Below are positions 36,301-48,873 of a DNA stretch of 64,000 nucleotides, in pieces. This DNA comes from Syncephalis plumigaleata (Eukaryota; Zoopagomycota; Zoopagomycetes; Zoopagales; Piptocephalidaceae). The position numbers and the translations under genes were made by a program. The stretch's first letter is position 1. Each line of letters starts with the position of its first letter. The DNA is taken from NCBI GenBank assembly GCA_025201365.1, contig JAIXMF010000005.1, positions 1,349,402 to 1,413,401 of the forward strand, given 5' to 3'. The notes under the pieces were generated by a model. The model had not been told where the DNA came from, ran no database searches, and was given only the letters and a program-made list of their open reading frames with translations.

Positions 36301-37089
36301 ATGACCAATTATATGCACTTGCTCTCTCGTGTTGCCACACGTACCGGTGCAGTATCGTCGCCTTTCCGTCTAGCGGTGGCCAGTCAACTACAACGTCGTG
36401 GCCAGCCTATGTTATGGCGAACCTATAGTACAGACGATGCTAAAGCTGTTGAACCGGAACCGGAAAAGCACGTTACCAGTAATAAGAATGAGAACGGTCC
36501 GATACACAAGATCAGACGAAGGGAACCGAATCTGTCGAGAAGCAGTTAGCGGCACAAGAGAAACAACTGGCCGAACTAAAGGTAAGCGAAAGCATATAGC
36601 TTGGTAATGACAAGTGTAGCGTTAGAATTGACGGTAAACCCTTCGTTGTAGAACAACTATCTACGCGCGTTGGCCGAAACGGAAAATGTACGTCAACAAA
36701 TGCGTCGTCAAGTGGAGGAAACGGCTCAGTTTGCCATTCGTAAGTTTGCCAAGGATATGCTCGACACTGTGGACATCCTCGGTATGGCGTTGCGTTCCGT
36801 GCCAAAAGAGAAGTTGGAGTCGTCCGATGTCGATGGTACACTCAAGAATCTGCACGTTGGTGTCTCCATGACGGAGAGCGAGTTGTTACGCGCATTAAAA
36901 CGACATGGCGTTGAGCCGTACGATCCAATCGATCAAGTATTCGATCCAAATCTACATCAAGCCGCATTCCAAGTGGCTATTCCAGGCAAGAAACCGGGCA
37001 CTGTATTCCAGGTGGAGAAACGCGGTTTCATGATTAAAGATCGAGTGCTACGACCAGCACAAGTAGGTGTAGTCAAGGATGAATCATAG
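36301..37089 (+). CDS. MGE1: Mitochondrial GrpE nucleotide-exchange factor
   Basis: GrpE/Mge1 releases ADP from mitochondrial Hsp70 during protein import and folding. An Arg/Ser-rich N-terminus suits a mitochondrial presequence. The long helix (EKQLAELKNNYLRALAETENVRQQMRR), AIRKFAKDMLDTVDILGMAL and the beta domain ending (FDPNLHQAAFQ, GFMIKDRVLRPAQVGV) match the family. The 70-nt intron is 36582-36651. In exon 1 the frame of the presequence (to about 36500) and that of the helix (KGTESVEKQ) differ by one. This is either a 1-nt indel or a very short 32-nt intron (about 36479-36510, GTAATA...CAAG). Confidence 0.88.
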
Positions 37090-37253
37090 ATATAATCGCC
37101 GTATGGTAAATAATTAATAAATCGATTTGTAAGAAGAGCAGTAATAAGAATATAGATTACTTTATTGTTGTGTTCACAATGTACATTACTTTGATTAATA
37201 AATAGCGATAGCAATAATAGTAGTAGTAGTATATAGAGATAGAAAGGAACAGT

Positions 37254-40200
37254 TTAACGACCACGCCAGAATGTGGCACGTACAAGATAGATCATACTGC
37301 CAATAAATCGGAACATGACGAGACCTGCTACACTCCATAGAATAAAGGAAAAGTACCAGTTGGCTAGGTAGAAACCTTTGGCGGGATTAGCAGGATCGAT
37401 ATCATCCTCATCGCCCGGATCAAGTAGTCCGTTAATCTCTGTACTAACGATAATCAGCGCGAGAATAGCATTAGACATGATCCAGAATAGGACTAGCCAG
37501 GTACGAATCATACGATAGTAGTCTTCCTGTTTCGTTTTAGCATCTCGTCGATGATGTTCATGAGTAACCGGTGTCTTTATGACTGCCAATGCATCTTCGT
37601 AGGCCGAATTACTAAATACAAGAATATAATAATAAACAATGATTAATGAGATTCGATATGCATGTGTACTACTTACAGATCATTGTCAATACCGGGAAGT
37701 ACTAGTTGTACAGTTTGCGATCCACCTTTGTTATGCGGCATTGGCACAGCCACACCTAGATCCATCTTTTGCGAACCTTGACTTTTAGTCCCCCAGCTGA
37801 CATCGTGTGTATTGCAGAAGGCGTAGACATTTAGCACGTTAATGTAGGTGGGCACCATTAACGTATACTGAACAAAACTGGTAATCATATGCCATGGTTG
37901 CAGGTAGAGTAGCGAGGCAAGGAAATAGACGCCGTACGTCGAGCCGACTGCTATAATCAAGTCGCGTAATGTGGCATTACCAAATAGCACGGATATTACG
38001 GTAACACTTTGTTCATCCTTGGCCATTTGCACTAGTGCTCTACGTACACCGCGAATACTTAGGAATACCGCGCCGCCAATCATGTAGGCCATGAATAGGG
38101 AGAAACATATCATGGCACCCATATACAATAATTTAGAACTAATTATGATGACAATAAAGTTAGTATATAAATATAAATATGTGTCTATTCCTTACCCTTG
38201 AGGTCGATTACCAAGCGAACAGATAAACATGGATACCATCAGTATGAGGTAGAGATAATCAAGAATGCGCACCACCAATTGACCATAATTGCCTGGAATA
38301 GGATCAATATGTGAATTGGCCATGGTACGTGCGATGAAATGATACGTTAAATAAAAGTTGGCCTAATACAATGATTAGTACAAAATGTAGATATAGGTCA
38401 TCTTATAACTTACCATGCCAAACCATGCAAATAGAATATTATACAGCGTGTAGATGAATTGCAATAGGAATACTATATTGCGTATGAATGAATGATTCGA
38501 TTGCCATATACGATACCAGTGAACGAGCGCGTAGACTGCCGCGAAGAAACTGCCATTAAGCCAGCGTCGTCGTTGCGCGATAAATTCGGCCAGTGATTGT
38601 GGTACATCCGTTTCGCCGTAAGCACTGCGTACGTAGCGTAGTAGCCAGCGTTCATTACGCTTGGCGACCACTTCAAAGCATAGAACACGATCTTCGGCCA
38701 GGTACATGTTCGCTTCGAATACACCCGCCGTTTGTTTCTGTCCCACCGATTTCTGACTCGGCTGTTGTCCCGCGGGCTGATAGCCGGGCTCGCCCTTGAA
38801 GTAGCTGGCTAATGGACCACGGCCATTAAGATCATCGCGAACTGCCGCGTAGCGATAAGCGCTAAATGCACCGGGTAACACCATGATATAGCCAAGCGTG
38901 GATTCCAACGGTTTATCCAGAATGTTGCTTAGTTTATACTCAAAGTGTTGCGATGCTACTAGCGGATTGAGTAGATGCCACCACGCCAGTCCTTTCATTA
39001 CGCCGACCTCGCCGCAGGCACCGCCCACCAATGGATCGAGATCGAACGCCTTCCATAAATGATAGATACTGGCATCGTCGGGTCGTGTGCCCACATCGAG
39101 TAATACGCATACATTCGGGTTGAGCACGGGAGCGAATGCATTGAAGAACCATCGATGCGAGTTAATCTTCTTGTTGTTCTTCTCCTTTAGGCAGAACAAC
39201 ATCTGACACGGGATAACTCCCTTGTCCGGACCTTGCACCTTCATGTTGCTAGATACCGAGAGCTGTGTCGTATACTCGAATAGATGCGCCTTGACCTCAC
39301 GTCCATTAACCTGATTCTTAGCAATACCATCCTGGTAGACGCCCATCGCTGCTAGCACGCTAAACACGCGAGGATGCACGTTTTGTCGACCATCGGCCAC
39401 AATGCATACGACTACCTTTTGCCAGCCTGATTCACCCCAAGTAGAGGAACGATTACGACTGCACAGATGCTGTATGTTACGCATTACCCCGTTGATAGTA
39501 CGGCAGAACAGTATGTCGTCCTCGTTATACATGGTTACAACGATAAATAGCTCGGTCTTTCGATTGTATAGCACGGGACGTAATGTATACTGATTACGCG
39601 CAAAGTCATCGGGATCGCATGTGACCGCGGAATAGCGCAGTCGTGTAAACTCCTCGCCCGATCGATAGACGCAACGATCGAGCATCTTACTAGGCACGGG
39701 ACATTCGACAACCAGATTACCGCAAGTAAGTTCGATACGCTTAACTGTACGTCGTCGCCGAATGGACGTGTTGACAGCGGCAGCCATAGGCATTGCCATG
39801 GTGCCTGGTATTGTACCCCGTGTGGCAATACTATTCGTACGGAATGTACCCGGTATAGCAAGACGACGATTTGCTTGTTCTGGCGGATGTTGTTGGCTAC
39901 GATCCAATACGGCGGAATTCCATCCAATATGTTGTACAGTACCTGCTGGTATATTATTATTATTATTATTATTGTTAGCTTGATTGACAGAGTTACGATT
40001 AGAAGCTGCTGCTGCTGCTACTGTTGCTACAGGTTGTGGTGCCGGTATCGCAAGTGTATTGTTATCAGTCATGGATGGTTGCACTGGCAATGGAGCAGTC
40101 GGACCGGGTGATATAAAGTCAGCATTGTGTAGCATTGATATCTGTGCTGCATCCGAGGCTGCTTGTGCTGCCGCCAATGCTTCCGGTGATGTTGTGCCAT

Positions 40201-40762
40201 AATAGACGGCCGCAGTGGCTGCTGCTTGTGCTGCCGCCGATGAGTAAGGATCATACCCGTTTGTTCCTGGCATTGGCATACCCGGGTAGTATCCCGTCCA
40301 TTCCACGTTGGCAGCCTGTGCTTCATAGCCATAGTATGGATAGTAAGACTGCCATGTTGCGCCGTATTGACTTTGCTCAGCCGGTGACAATTGAGCATAC
40401 CATTCAGAGACATCGGCGGGATAGCCTTCCGGTGGATGCATACTTTCCTCACGAATAGTAGCGTTCATTTCACGCATCTCGTCGGTGGTAACAATTCGTG
40501 ACTCGCTCACTGATCTACGTGTACCTGATCGATAGACGCCTCGTCGTGCGGTTTGTTGCGTGTCGACCATTTGACTATTCATCACTCGCGAATCACGTAT
40601 TGATGACGAGGTTTGCGATACTCGACGTTGTTCGGAGTTACCAGCGGAGACCATACTCGTCCTGGCATTGTCTCCACTACTGTTACCACTACCATTACTG
40701 CTCTGCCTATTAGTAGCAGCAGTAGTAGCAGTATTTGTTGACTTTGGATTAGGCTGTGTCAT
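37254..40762 (-). CDS. Chitin synthase
   Basis: This GT2 plasma-membrane enzyme polymerises UDP-GlcNAc into chitin. Four exons (38414-40762, 38196-38362, 37677-38138, 37254-37611) splice in frame to about 1,111 residues. The N-terminal 300 or so residues are Ser/Asn/Ala/Tyr-rich. The catalytic core shows [31 protein letters not shown] and the product-site [11 protein letters not shown]. Several transmembrane segments follow, including a C-terminal cluster ([30 protein letters not shown]). The start at 40762 (MTQPNPKS) is preferred over in-frame upstream codons. It looks like a division 1 enzyme; the class was not determined. Confidence 0.95.
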
Positions 40763-41795
40763 AATAATTACTGATAATACTGATAGAAATAAATAGTGAT
40801 TAGAAAATAACAAGATATATCCTAGTTATTATAACATATAAATAAACGTGAAGAATAAGCGTATCATAAGTTAAGCAGATAGTAATAAGATAGTAATAAG
40901 ATTAAAGGAAAGAAATAGTCGTAAAAGTAGAGCAGTTGTTATCAAAGAAAGCGTATGTCGTATTAAATAAATAAACAACGCCAAGACTAATAGCAACTTG
41001 ATACGACAACTGCTGATTACGTATCAATCAATATAAACAATAACTAATATATATATATATTGTTACGACAACGAATAGGAAAATAGGAACTTGTTCAAGT
41101 GTGTATACATTAGTGTGAACACGTTCAACGGGTAAAAGGTCAAGAATCCACAGATTAGTAGAATGTTAGTAGACGAGTGAGGAAAGAGAAGCAGCACTCC
41201 TGTTAGGAATAGTGTAGAAACTGATATATTTGCATAGAAGAAGCAAAGTGATAAAGAAGAAGAAGACGAGGACGAAGAGAAGAGTGAATAGAAAAGAGAG
41301 AATAGGCCATCGTCTATAGCGTGTATACATCATGTGTACACTTGTATGTATTCTATCAATGTTCAACTGTGTTCATGATCTATCACATGATATACCAGTA
41401 TAGTTCATATGTATTCCATAGATATTCTCTGCATAACTGCTACTACTATGGCTAGATTACAATAGCCTGTCGTAGTACATATGAGAGTATATTAATAGCG
41501 TAAATGTCGTAAGTATGCCATCAATTTGTTGAGTATATAAGCACGTGACTTCTCATTCAATATTCCCCTTTTACAGTCTCGTCTCAATCAATGCGCTTCT
41601 AATCTCCCAAGCCTGTATTCTAACAACACTTGTCTCTCTCTTTTCCCTTTCCATTGTTCATCGCTTATACCGCATCAACCGTCTCATTCCTTGTACCTCT
41701 TCACTTCCTCACCACACTTTATTCTATACTTCCCTTATTCTAGCTTATAGTAGCAGTTGGTTGCCGCATCATTATTGCTAGGTTACAGTTTCAAT
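40763..41795. other. Divergent intergenic region, chitin synthase / ML gene
   Basis: It holds presumed promoters of both genes. There is an AT-rich stretch with a (TA)n run near 41050-41060 and a GA/TC-rich region at about 41230-41300. No gene was recognised. Confidence 0.4.
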
Positions 41796-42419
41796 ATGAA
41801 ATCACTATTGTTTACTCTTGGAGGACTGGCAGTCGTGCTACTCCTTCAAACGTCGTCCTTGGACGCTTCCTCGTTTGGCCGTGTTATGTGGCAACTCGGC
41901 GACAATAATGACGAGGACGGCAACGGTCTATTTTCATCCATTACCACGAATCCCCCTCTCGGTAAACCACTAGGCAAATCACTCTATGATTGTAGTGAAT
42001 CCACCGATATTCTACAAATCAAGGAAGTGGAGCTAACTCCAGATCCACCTCATAAGGGCCAAACGCTGTACATCAAGGCTACCGGCACATTCTCCGAGGC
42101 AGTCACTCAAGGCAGTTATGCTAAGGTTATAGTCAAATATGGGCTTATTCAATTGATTAAGCAAACATACGATTTATGCGAGAATGTTAGTCAGGCTAAT
42201 ATCAGTTGTCCCATTGGACCTGGTGAGATAACACTCGAGCGTAGTGTTGATTTGCCTAAAGAAATCCCACCAGTAAGTTGTAATACCAATGATAGTAATA
42301 TAATAGTAACTAATAATAATCACAATCTACAGGGTAGTTACCGTGTCAATGCACAAATATTCACCGAAGATGATCGACCCATTACTTGTCTTAATGCAGC
42401 AATTAGATTTGGTTTTTAA
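41796..42419 (+). CDS. Secreted ML-domain (NPC2 / PG-PI transfer-like) lipid-binding protein
   Basis: ML proteins bind a lipid inside a beta-sandwich; fungal members transfer phosphatidylglycerol/inositol or sterol in vacuole or secretory compartments. A signal peptide (KSLLFTLGGLAVVLLLQTSS) precedes the domain: LYDCSESTDILQIKEVELTP, GQTLYIKATGTFSE, DLCENVSQANISCPI, and GSYRVNAQIFTEDDRPITC. Four cysteines suit the two conserved disulfides. A 60-nt intron (42273-42332) happens to be in frame. The start at 41796 puts the signal peptide at the N-terminus; the upstream part of the frame has no ATG. Length (about 187 aa after splicing) is typical. Confidence 0.88.
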   Translation: MKSLLFTLGGLAVVLLLQTSSLDASSFGRVMWQLGDNNDEDGNGLFSSITTNPPLGKPLGKSLYDCSESTDILQIKEVELTPDPPHKGQTLYIKATGTFSEAVTQGSYAKVIVKYGLIQLIKQTYDLCENVSQANISCPIGPGEITLERSVDLPKEIPPVSCNTNDSNIIVTNNNHNLQGSYRVNAQIFTEDDRPITCLNAAIRFGF

Positions 42420-42638
42420 GAGAGAGAGAAAGTCTTGTTTTCTTCTCCTTTTCTTATATCTACTCAATATCGATACCTTTATTTGCACATTATAAACAAT
42501 CGTTATTTTTCATAAATATTATAATGAACTTAATCGGTAATCTTATTTCACGTTCAAGTGACATACATTTACGTATTTTATTATTATTGCTGCTTCTACT
42601 GCTTGCATTTCATCATAATCACAGAACTCGTTAATAGA
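42420..42638. other. Convergent 3' flanks of ML and PPP4R2-like genes
   Basis: An AT-rich spacer with no gene. Confidence 0.4.
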
Positions 42639-44048
42639 TTATGCCGTATTATTTGTCTCTACTTCTGTTACTGATGGTGAAGAAGAGTCATTACTACTGC
42701 TATTACTACTATCATTATTCGTAATATCTTCATCATGTAATGTATGAATTGTCATATCTGGTGGTGAACCTGTTTCAGTATCCGATGAAGATGCTGATGA
42801 TATAGTTGTTAATCCTATAGATATACTATACTCATCAGATGTACTAATGCCATTCTCAGAGGATAAAGATGGGTAATCGGAAGGAGTCGATGTTACCGTG
42901 ACCAACTATTTGTATATATGTATATATATGTAATCAATAATGAGTCTACATATAACTAATGAAATACTTACACGTTGAATGGCTCGTAGATACTTGTCCG
43001 GTTCACTATAATGTTCCGTTGGTCTCAGTATCAGTTCGGCTAATCGTTGTATCGTGAATGGTGGACCACTATAGGGAAATATTAGATTCTATTCTACTAT
43101 AGATGTTATACATTTCAATATATACCTATCAAAATTGCTTTCTAAACTACTCATAACCACTTGCTTAATCGGTAGAATGCTGGCCTCTAGCTCATCTACC
43201 ACATCTTCTGAATAAATTGGAGAATCCACTTGGAATAATGCTGTAGTAGCTGGTGGTGTATTATCTTCATCATTATACGAATCAACTATCATGGAATGAC
43301 TACTGGCGTTGTCTACGCTCTGCTCCTGTTGATCCATCATATCAACATCAGCTGATGATGTAGACACTTGATCATTATTGCTCATGTTGTTGTTGTTGTT
43401 GTTGCTTGCTTCTTCTCTCGTTGCTCCTTGCTCCTCCTCTTCCGCTTCTTCTTCCTCTTCTTCATCGTCATCCTTATTACTATCATTATCATTATGCTTA
43501 CTGTATTTGTCATCTTCATTTACTTTATCAGTACTCCGTAGATTTCTTCGCGATCTAATGGCTTCCTGTTGTATGGCCATACTCGTTAACAGTTTGACAT
43601 TCTATAAAGTGTCGAGTATCATGAATCATTAGATCAATTGAATACATGTATAGTTCTACACTGCTCAACCTACAATATTAATGCCATTCCTTATTTCAGC
43701 TCGTAGTTCCATCCAAGAAAGGCTAGTGTCATCAATGAATCGTTTAGTCTATACACTGCTGCTATTCAATAATAACCCTGTAATAGCCTACCTTGCATCT
43801 TGTCTTTCCTCAGCATAGGAGCCTAGTGCCTGCACACCTGCCTCCGTAAGTGCTATATACCACGTAGGTGCAAGTGTATTAGTCAATAGCTATTGTACGA
43901 GTGTAATCATTCATCTATTCTAAATACCTATAGGCTCAGGAGACAGGTCTGAATTCAACAAGTGTCAACAAGTATATATGTTAGTAATTCGTTATAATAA
44001 GCGGTATAACTACTTACCACGTTCTTGGCTTCCATTTAAGCTTACCAT
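42639..44048 (-). CDS. PPP4R2: PPP4R2-like regulatory subunit of protein phosphatase 4
   Basis: PPP4R2 (yeast Psy4) recruits the PP4 catalytic subunit to targets such as phospho-H2A(X). Seven exons splice in frame from ATG at 44048 (MVSLNGSQER). Early blocks are PIALTEAGVQALGSYAEERQ and SLSWMELRAEIRNGINI. An acidic, Glu/Asp/Asn-rich insertion follows. The diagnostic segment GPPFTIQRLAELILRP then HYSEPDKYLRAIQRV matches the family's core helices. The C-terminus is Ser/Thr/Asp-rich. The N-terminal splicing uses an acceptor at GACACTAG that removes an otherwise out-of-frame stretch. Family assignment rests mainly on the PPFTIQRL block and on overall order. Confidence 0.75.
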
Positions 44049-44317
44049 AACTAGAGACGATTACGCAATGGCAAGACGCTAAGCAGAAACCAGTAAAGTA
44101 TGGAAAGAAAAATAAACTGAAAGAACCACACTCGCATGTAAAATAGCGTGATTTTTTTAGATGTTTGTATCCTGTCAAAAACAAATCAATCAATCAGATA
44201 TTCAATATTAAGGAATATTGCCCTGTTTGTTCTCAGTGAATCTTCCCTTCCTCTTATTACTTTCTCTCTCTCTTCTTGTCTCTTTCTATCACACTACTTG
44301 TTATAACGGGAATCACT
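44049..44317. promoter_or_regulatory. Divergent promoter region PPP4R2-like / NFU1
   Basis: 269 bp lie between divergent start codons, with a pyrimidine-rich stretch (about 44228-44287) just upstream of NFU1. No canonical TATA was seen. Confidence 0.35.
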
Positions 44318-45353
44318 ATGCGTTTGTTAATAAGCTCGATTACTAGACAGACTGGTGTAGCTAGCCGTCTAAGCCTAGTCAGATCAGTGGCACGTCGTTA
44401 TTATGGTCGACATGCTTCCATGACCACTACTACTACTACTACCACTCCCTTGGTAGCACGATCTATAACGCCGCTTAGGAAAGGTGTAGCCGCTAACCGA
44501 TGGCAATCAGCCTATCTTCTACGACCATTACAAGGTAACGACTATTGTTGACTCTCTACTATCCAAGCAACTAATACAGAATAATATATCTATTGTATGT
44601 GTGTGTTTTCAGTACGTACTATGTTTATACAGAATAGAGCCACGCCCAACGAGGATGCTATCAAGTTCTTTCCCGGTGAAGCAGTATTAAACGAAGGTAT
44701 GTCACCCATTGAATTTGTCAATGCGCGTGATAGTTTCGCCTCACCATTGGCCAAATCACTCTTTCAAATTGATGGCGTTAAACATGTATTCTTTGGTATG
44801 TAATACTCGGTCATAGATGATGATCCATGATAATGAATACTGACTAATAGATTAATGCCATAAAATAGGTTCGGACTACATTACAATTACGAAAGATCCA
44901 TTGGCCACTTGGCAACTTATGAAGCCGGACATCTACTCGGCCATTATGGATTTCTACGCCTCTGGCCAACCGATTGTCACGAATGAACAGGCACCCTCGG
45001 ATACGGCCATTCTAGATGATGATCCGGAATCAGTAAAGATGATTAAAGAACTATTAGATACGCGAATCCGTCCTGCCATTCAAGAGGATGGTGGTGATGT
45101 CGAATATCGTGGATTCACACCAGAAGGTATTGTCCGTTTGAAGCTCAAAGGTGCATGTCGCACGTGTGACTCGTCAGTGATCACATTAAAGAATGGCATT
45201 GAGAATATGCTAAGGCATTACGTGCCAGAAGTAGAGGGAGTCGAGCAAGAGTTGGATGAAGAGGATAAGATATCGCAGGAGGAATTCGACAAGTTAGAGA
45301 ATCGAATTAATGGTCATACCGCCACCACAGCAACAACAACATCATCCGCTTAG
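44318..45353 (+). CDS. NFU1: NFU1 mitochondrial iron-sulfur cluster carrier
   Basis: Nfu1 passes [4Fe-4S] clusters to late targets such as lipoyl synthase. Arg/Ser-rich residues 1-50 suit a presequence. The Nfu N-terminal domain ([35 protein letters not shown]) and C-terminal domain ([41 protein letters not shown]) are complete, including the cluster-binding CxxC (CRTC). Exons are 44318-44534, 44613-44795 and 44878-45353. It is convergent with COX11, with 88 bp between the stop codons. Confidence 0.95.
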
Positions 45354-45441
45354 AGGAGTGAGATATCATCATTGCTTGCACTACTTTTACTACTGCTATA
45401 ATGTGTATGGATTTATTAAATGCAAAAATCTACTGTTGTCA

Positions 45442-46458
45442 TTAACATTGTTTAGCATTGAAGAACGTGTAAGACAGTGTAATCGAATCAATGTCACGCA
45501 TTTGCGGTTGATCTAATAATAAAATGGTTATTCATACTACATCATAGTGTAAGAAATGGTACCACTTGGATAACTTACCACAAAAGTCAGGATCTAGAAA
45601 GAAGAAGATTGGCATATCAACTTGTTCTCCAGCACGTAGCAGTTGTTCCTCGAAGCAGAAACACTGGATCTTGTTGAAATACGCGCCTGCCTTACTTGGT
45701 GTTACATTATACGTGGAAATCCCGATAAGATCACGATCCGAGTTATTCTTCGCCGTGTAGAACACTAGTGCCGTCTCACCCGGATACACGTAGACCTCCT
45801 TTTGCTGCGGCTTAAACGACCAGTTAAGCGCTTGACTTACGTCCGAGTTGAAAGTGACACGTATACGACAAGCATCACGTCTTGGTACTAGATTTTCCGG
45901 TTCGAATTTGTCCGACACCGCTTCCGCTTTACCGCCTGCGCCCATAACACTGCAATAAAGACGGTAGAGAGGAACTGCTGCGTAGCTAAGTCCCAACAAG
46001 AGTACCGCAGCCGAGATAGCGTAAAAGAGCGAGGTACGTACACGTTCTTGTTGTTGTTGCTGTTGCGGTGTTTTCGGTCGTGTTCCACCAGATCGTGTTG
46101 GTGTCGTGTATTGACGCGATAAAAGTGCACGCTTAACGCTGTTCGTCCATAATGAATATGGCAATGAAGCGGGTTTAACGTTGCAGGCCGTGACACTCGC
46201 TAGACTGGCACGCGCTAATAAAGAACGAGAAGCGACGAATGGTGTCGAGGGTACAAAGGAATTCGTACGAAGAAACCGTTGTGTACCCCATAGAGGAGAA
46301 TACTGCCTTGTCGATAGTGGAGACAGCAGTGGCAATGAGCACCGCGTACCAGATCTCTTAAGTATAGTGTCTACAGGACGAACAAGACTTGTTCGTGACG
46401 TTATACTAGTTAGACCTGTAGACAACACGCTACGGGTCAAGTATCGATAGGTGAGCAT
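45442..46458 (-). CDS. COX11: COX11 copper chaperone for cytochrome c oxidase
   Basis: Cox11 is an inner-membrane protein that delivers copper to the CuB site of Cox1. A long basic presequence is followed by a transmembrane helix (FYAISAAVLLLGLSYAAVPLYRLYC). The CtaG/Cox11 domain has the copper ligands in FNKIQCFCFEEQ and the FFFLDPDF strand. A final exon begins after a GTAAGT...TTAG intron and restores the family C-terminus MRDIDSITLSYTFFNA, ending at 45442. ATG 46458 is the first true start. It is the last core gene before the right arm, about 135 bp away. Confidence 0.94.
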
Positions 46459-46699
46459 TATCAAATGGTAAAGAAGAGGAGGAAATCATGTTTTTAGTGA
46501 CTAATAAAGAAAATTAAACAAATTTTATCCATTAATCGATAATGGGTGTGGTAAAGAGAGTGGAATGCGTCTATGTGCGTGTACCGGCTTTTTCCAATCG
46601 ATTAACGCAGTTAGCCTTCTGTTTTATGACTAAATGATAGTTTCATTCACTAGTTTGCTAGCCATTAAATCGTTATTAGCATTAGCCGAATAGGACTAC

Positions 46700-47548
46700 A
46701 AGACAGCACAGGACTTACAGGTAAGATGATAGCAGAAGACATGTATGTAAATCCATTTAATAAATTGCACTAGATTTATTGATTTTGTATCGAATGAGGT
46801 AGTTCCGGTGGCCATAACAGCAATGAATGGATTTGAACTAGATGGCAATAATCTCCATGTTATTACAGCGATGATACCTGGCACATTGATCGAAGGCATG
46901 AAGGCATTAAAAGGATTGGCACCACATCAAGCATCATCTGCTACGATAGCCAGTACTGCTACTACGAGTACTATGGTCAAAAGTAGTATACATGTACATA
47001 CATACATACATGCATACATGCATACGTAGCAATGCCTTGACAGGACAATCCATGCCAATACCACCGGTGGAACCATTGAATAGCGTATTGGATGAAGAAC
47101 GCATCAGCATTAAAGGAAGTCAGCGTTGCGCGGTAATGCAGAAACTTGCACAGAGTGAAGAGGTAGGCAACGCGTATGTACTGGTATATCGAGTAACATT
47201 GCTGGTGTAGGCAGCTCGTGTTGCACATGATCGTGCACAAAAGACGACAACACGACAACTACTGTGGTGCGTATTGCTAATGCAGTCACTGCCGGTGAAG
47301 TGGACAATACACTAAAAGAAGAGTTCGAGGAGGAGTGTCGTCGCTTTGATGTCGTAACTCGTATTCATATTGAAGTAGACGACGACATCGCTGGTGCCGC
47401 CTATATATTCGTGCAGTTTGATGACGTGTCTGATGCACAACAAGCGATGAAGATGCTCCATGGCCGCTGGTTCAGTGGACGACAGTTGACGGCCGACTTT
47501 TACAACCAGAATGCGTTTATTCGATGCAATTACCGATTAGCTATGTAG
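46700..47548 (+). pseudogene. PUF60: 5'-truncated PUF60-like splicing factor, A3 (UHM exon open)
   Basis: The RRM2 end (AITAMNGFELDGNNLHV), the linker (ISIKGSQRCAVMQKLAQ) and a fully open UHM exon (47264-47548, ...GRWFSGRQLTADFYNQ, stop at 47546) are preserved. This is the only one of the four copies without the UHM stop codon (CAACAA here, TAACAA elsewhere). RRM1 is missing, so it is still a fragment. Confidence 0.85.
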
Positions 47549-48113
47549 ACATCAAGGAATAATAAAGTGAATATCTCAATCTGGACATTCATACGACATA
47601 TGTTGCCACGATGTGTAGTCGACCAAGTAGTCCATAAATGATGCATCATTAAACATTACCTACAATTAGTGTCAATTAAATGGGTATACCTTTACAGCTG
47701 GTAATACACTACTAGTGTATGATGTGCTAGATGTCGTAGTAGCTGATCGATATGCACTAACCTATTGAATGATGATGGATTTGATGATAACTAATGCTAA
47801 TAAAAAGTATTAGTAGTGTGATATGAGTGCATTGTACTTACTTGAATGTTTGATTTTTAGATATGACCAAATGTAAACACGCTTAGACAAGTGTATACAG
47901 GAGATTATGAATATTTATTGACAGAAAAAGCAAAACAAACATATTTGATACAGTTGGCCATACATGGCACATATTGAATGGAAATAGGAAAAGTGTGGCA
48001 ACGGCCACATTGTTGGTATAACCCGATAGTAGTAGTAGTAGTAGTAATAATAAAAACCTAGTAGTAATGTTAGTTATTGTATTAGTAGTGTATATTAGTG
48101 TTGACTTACCTTA

Positions 48114-48873
48114 TTATTGTTCTTCATCGCGTATCACACAACGCACGCGACGAACACGTTTGCGTTGTGGTTCGTCCGTGTCGGTCGACCCTGCCGACAC
48201 AGACTTGGAGGGAGAGGGAGTGGTAGGTGAAATGGGAGGAGAAGGAAGATGAGGGCGGGAGGTGCGGGAGTTGCGGCGAGAGCGGAGAGAGACGGCTGGG
48301 TCGAGCCGTGGTATTGGGTTTGAAGACGATCGCCAATGGAGCGACGTCCCGTTGGTATTGGACGTCTTCCATTGGCGTTGGTGTGTTATTGGAGGAGGAG
48401 GAGTGGTAGTGGCGGATGAAGCAAAGTCGGGCAGAGGAGAGGGATTTGATGTAGAAGGGATCGATAGGAGGGAGAGAGGGAGAGGAGAGGGGGGAGGCGT
48501 AGCGCCAATGCGGCTTAGCCGCTCGCGTTCCACTGGCGCCAGAGCTTCTTGCGCTCGATAGCCGTTGTTTGATGCGCTCTAGGATGCTATCCTTGCGCTT
48601 ACGCTCGAAATGACGAGCTTTTTAGGCACCGAAGTGCTTTTTAGTTTTAACTCAGTTTCGGAGTGTGATCGTTTACGCACGATCATGGAAGCGGACGTGG
48701 CTTCTGATTATAGAATGGGCGGAGCCCATCATACCACACTAAGTGTGACGTATTAGTAACGCGTTTCAACTGCTAGTGCCATAATCACTTACCGTGACGT
48801 GTGGTGGCACAATGCTATTGCCCTGTGCACCATGCACAGATGGCATAAAGATGGATTGGTAAGCTGAAAACAT
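48114..48873 (-). pseudogene. Gene X, A3 copy, disrupted
   Basis: The start exon and promoter (TATA at 49285-49294) are kept. At least four single-base deletions relative to A1 (near 48706, 48722, 48563 and 48530) break the frame. The Pro-rich part is diverged, and the C-terminus reads CVIRDEEQ. The open frame from 48533 to 48114 starts only after the lesions. Non-functional by appearance. Confidence 0.75.

Noticed and set aside
48262-48561. Arg/Gly-rich frame opposite gene X
   Set aside because: Antisense shadow of the proline/serine-rich coding exon.
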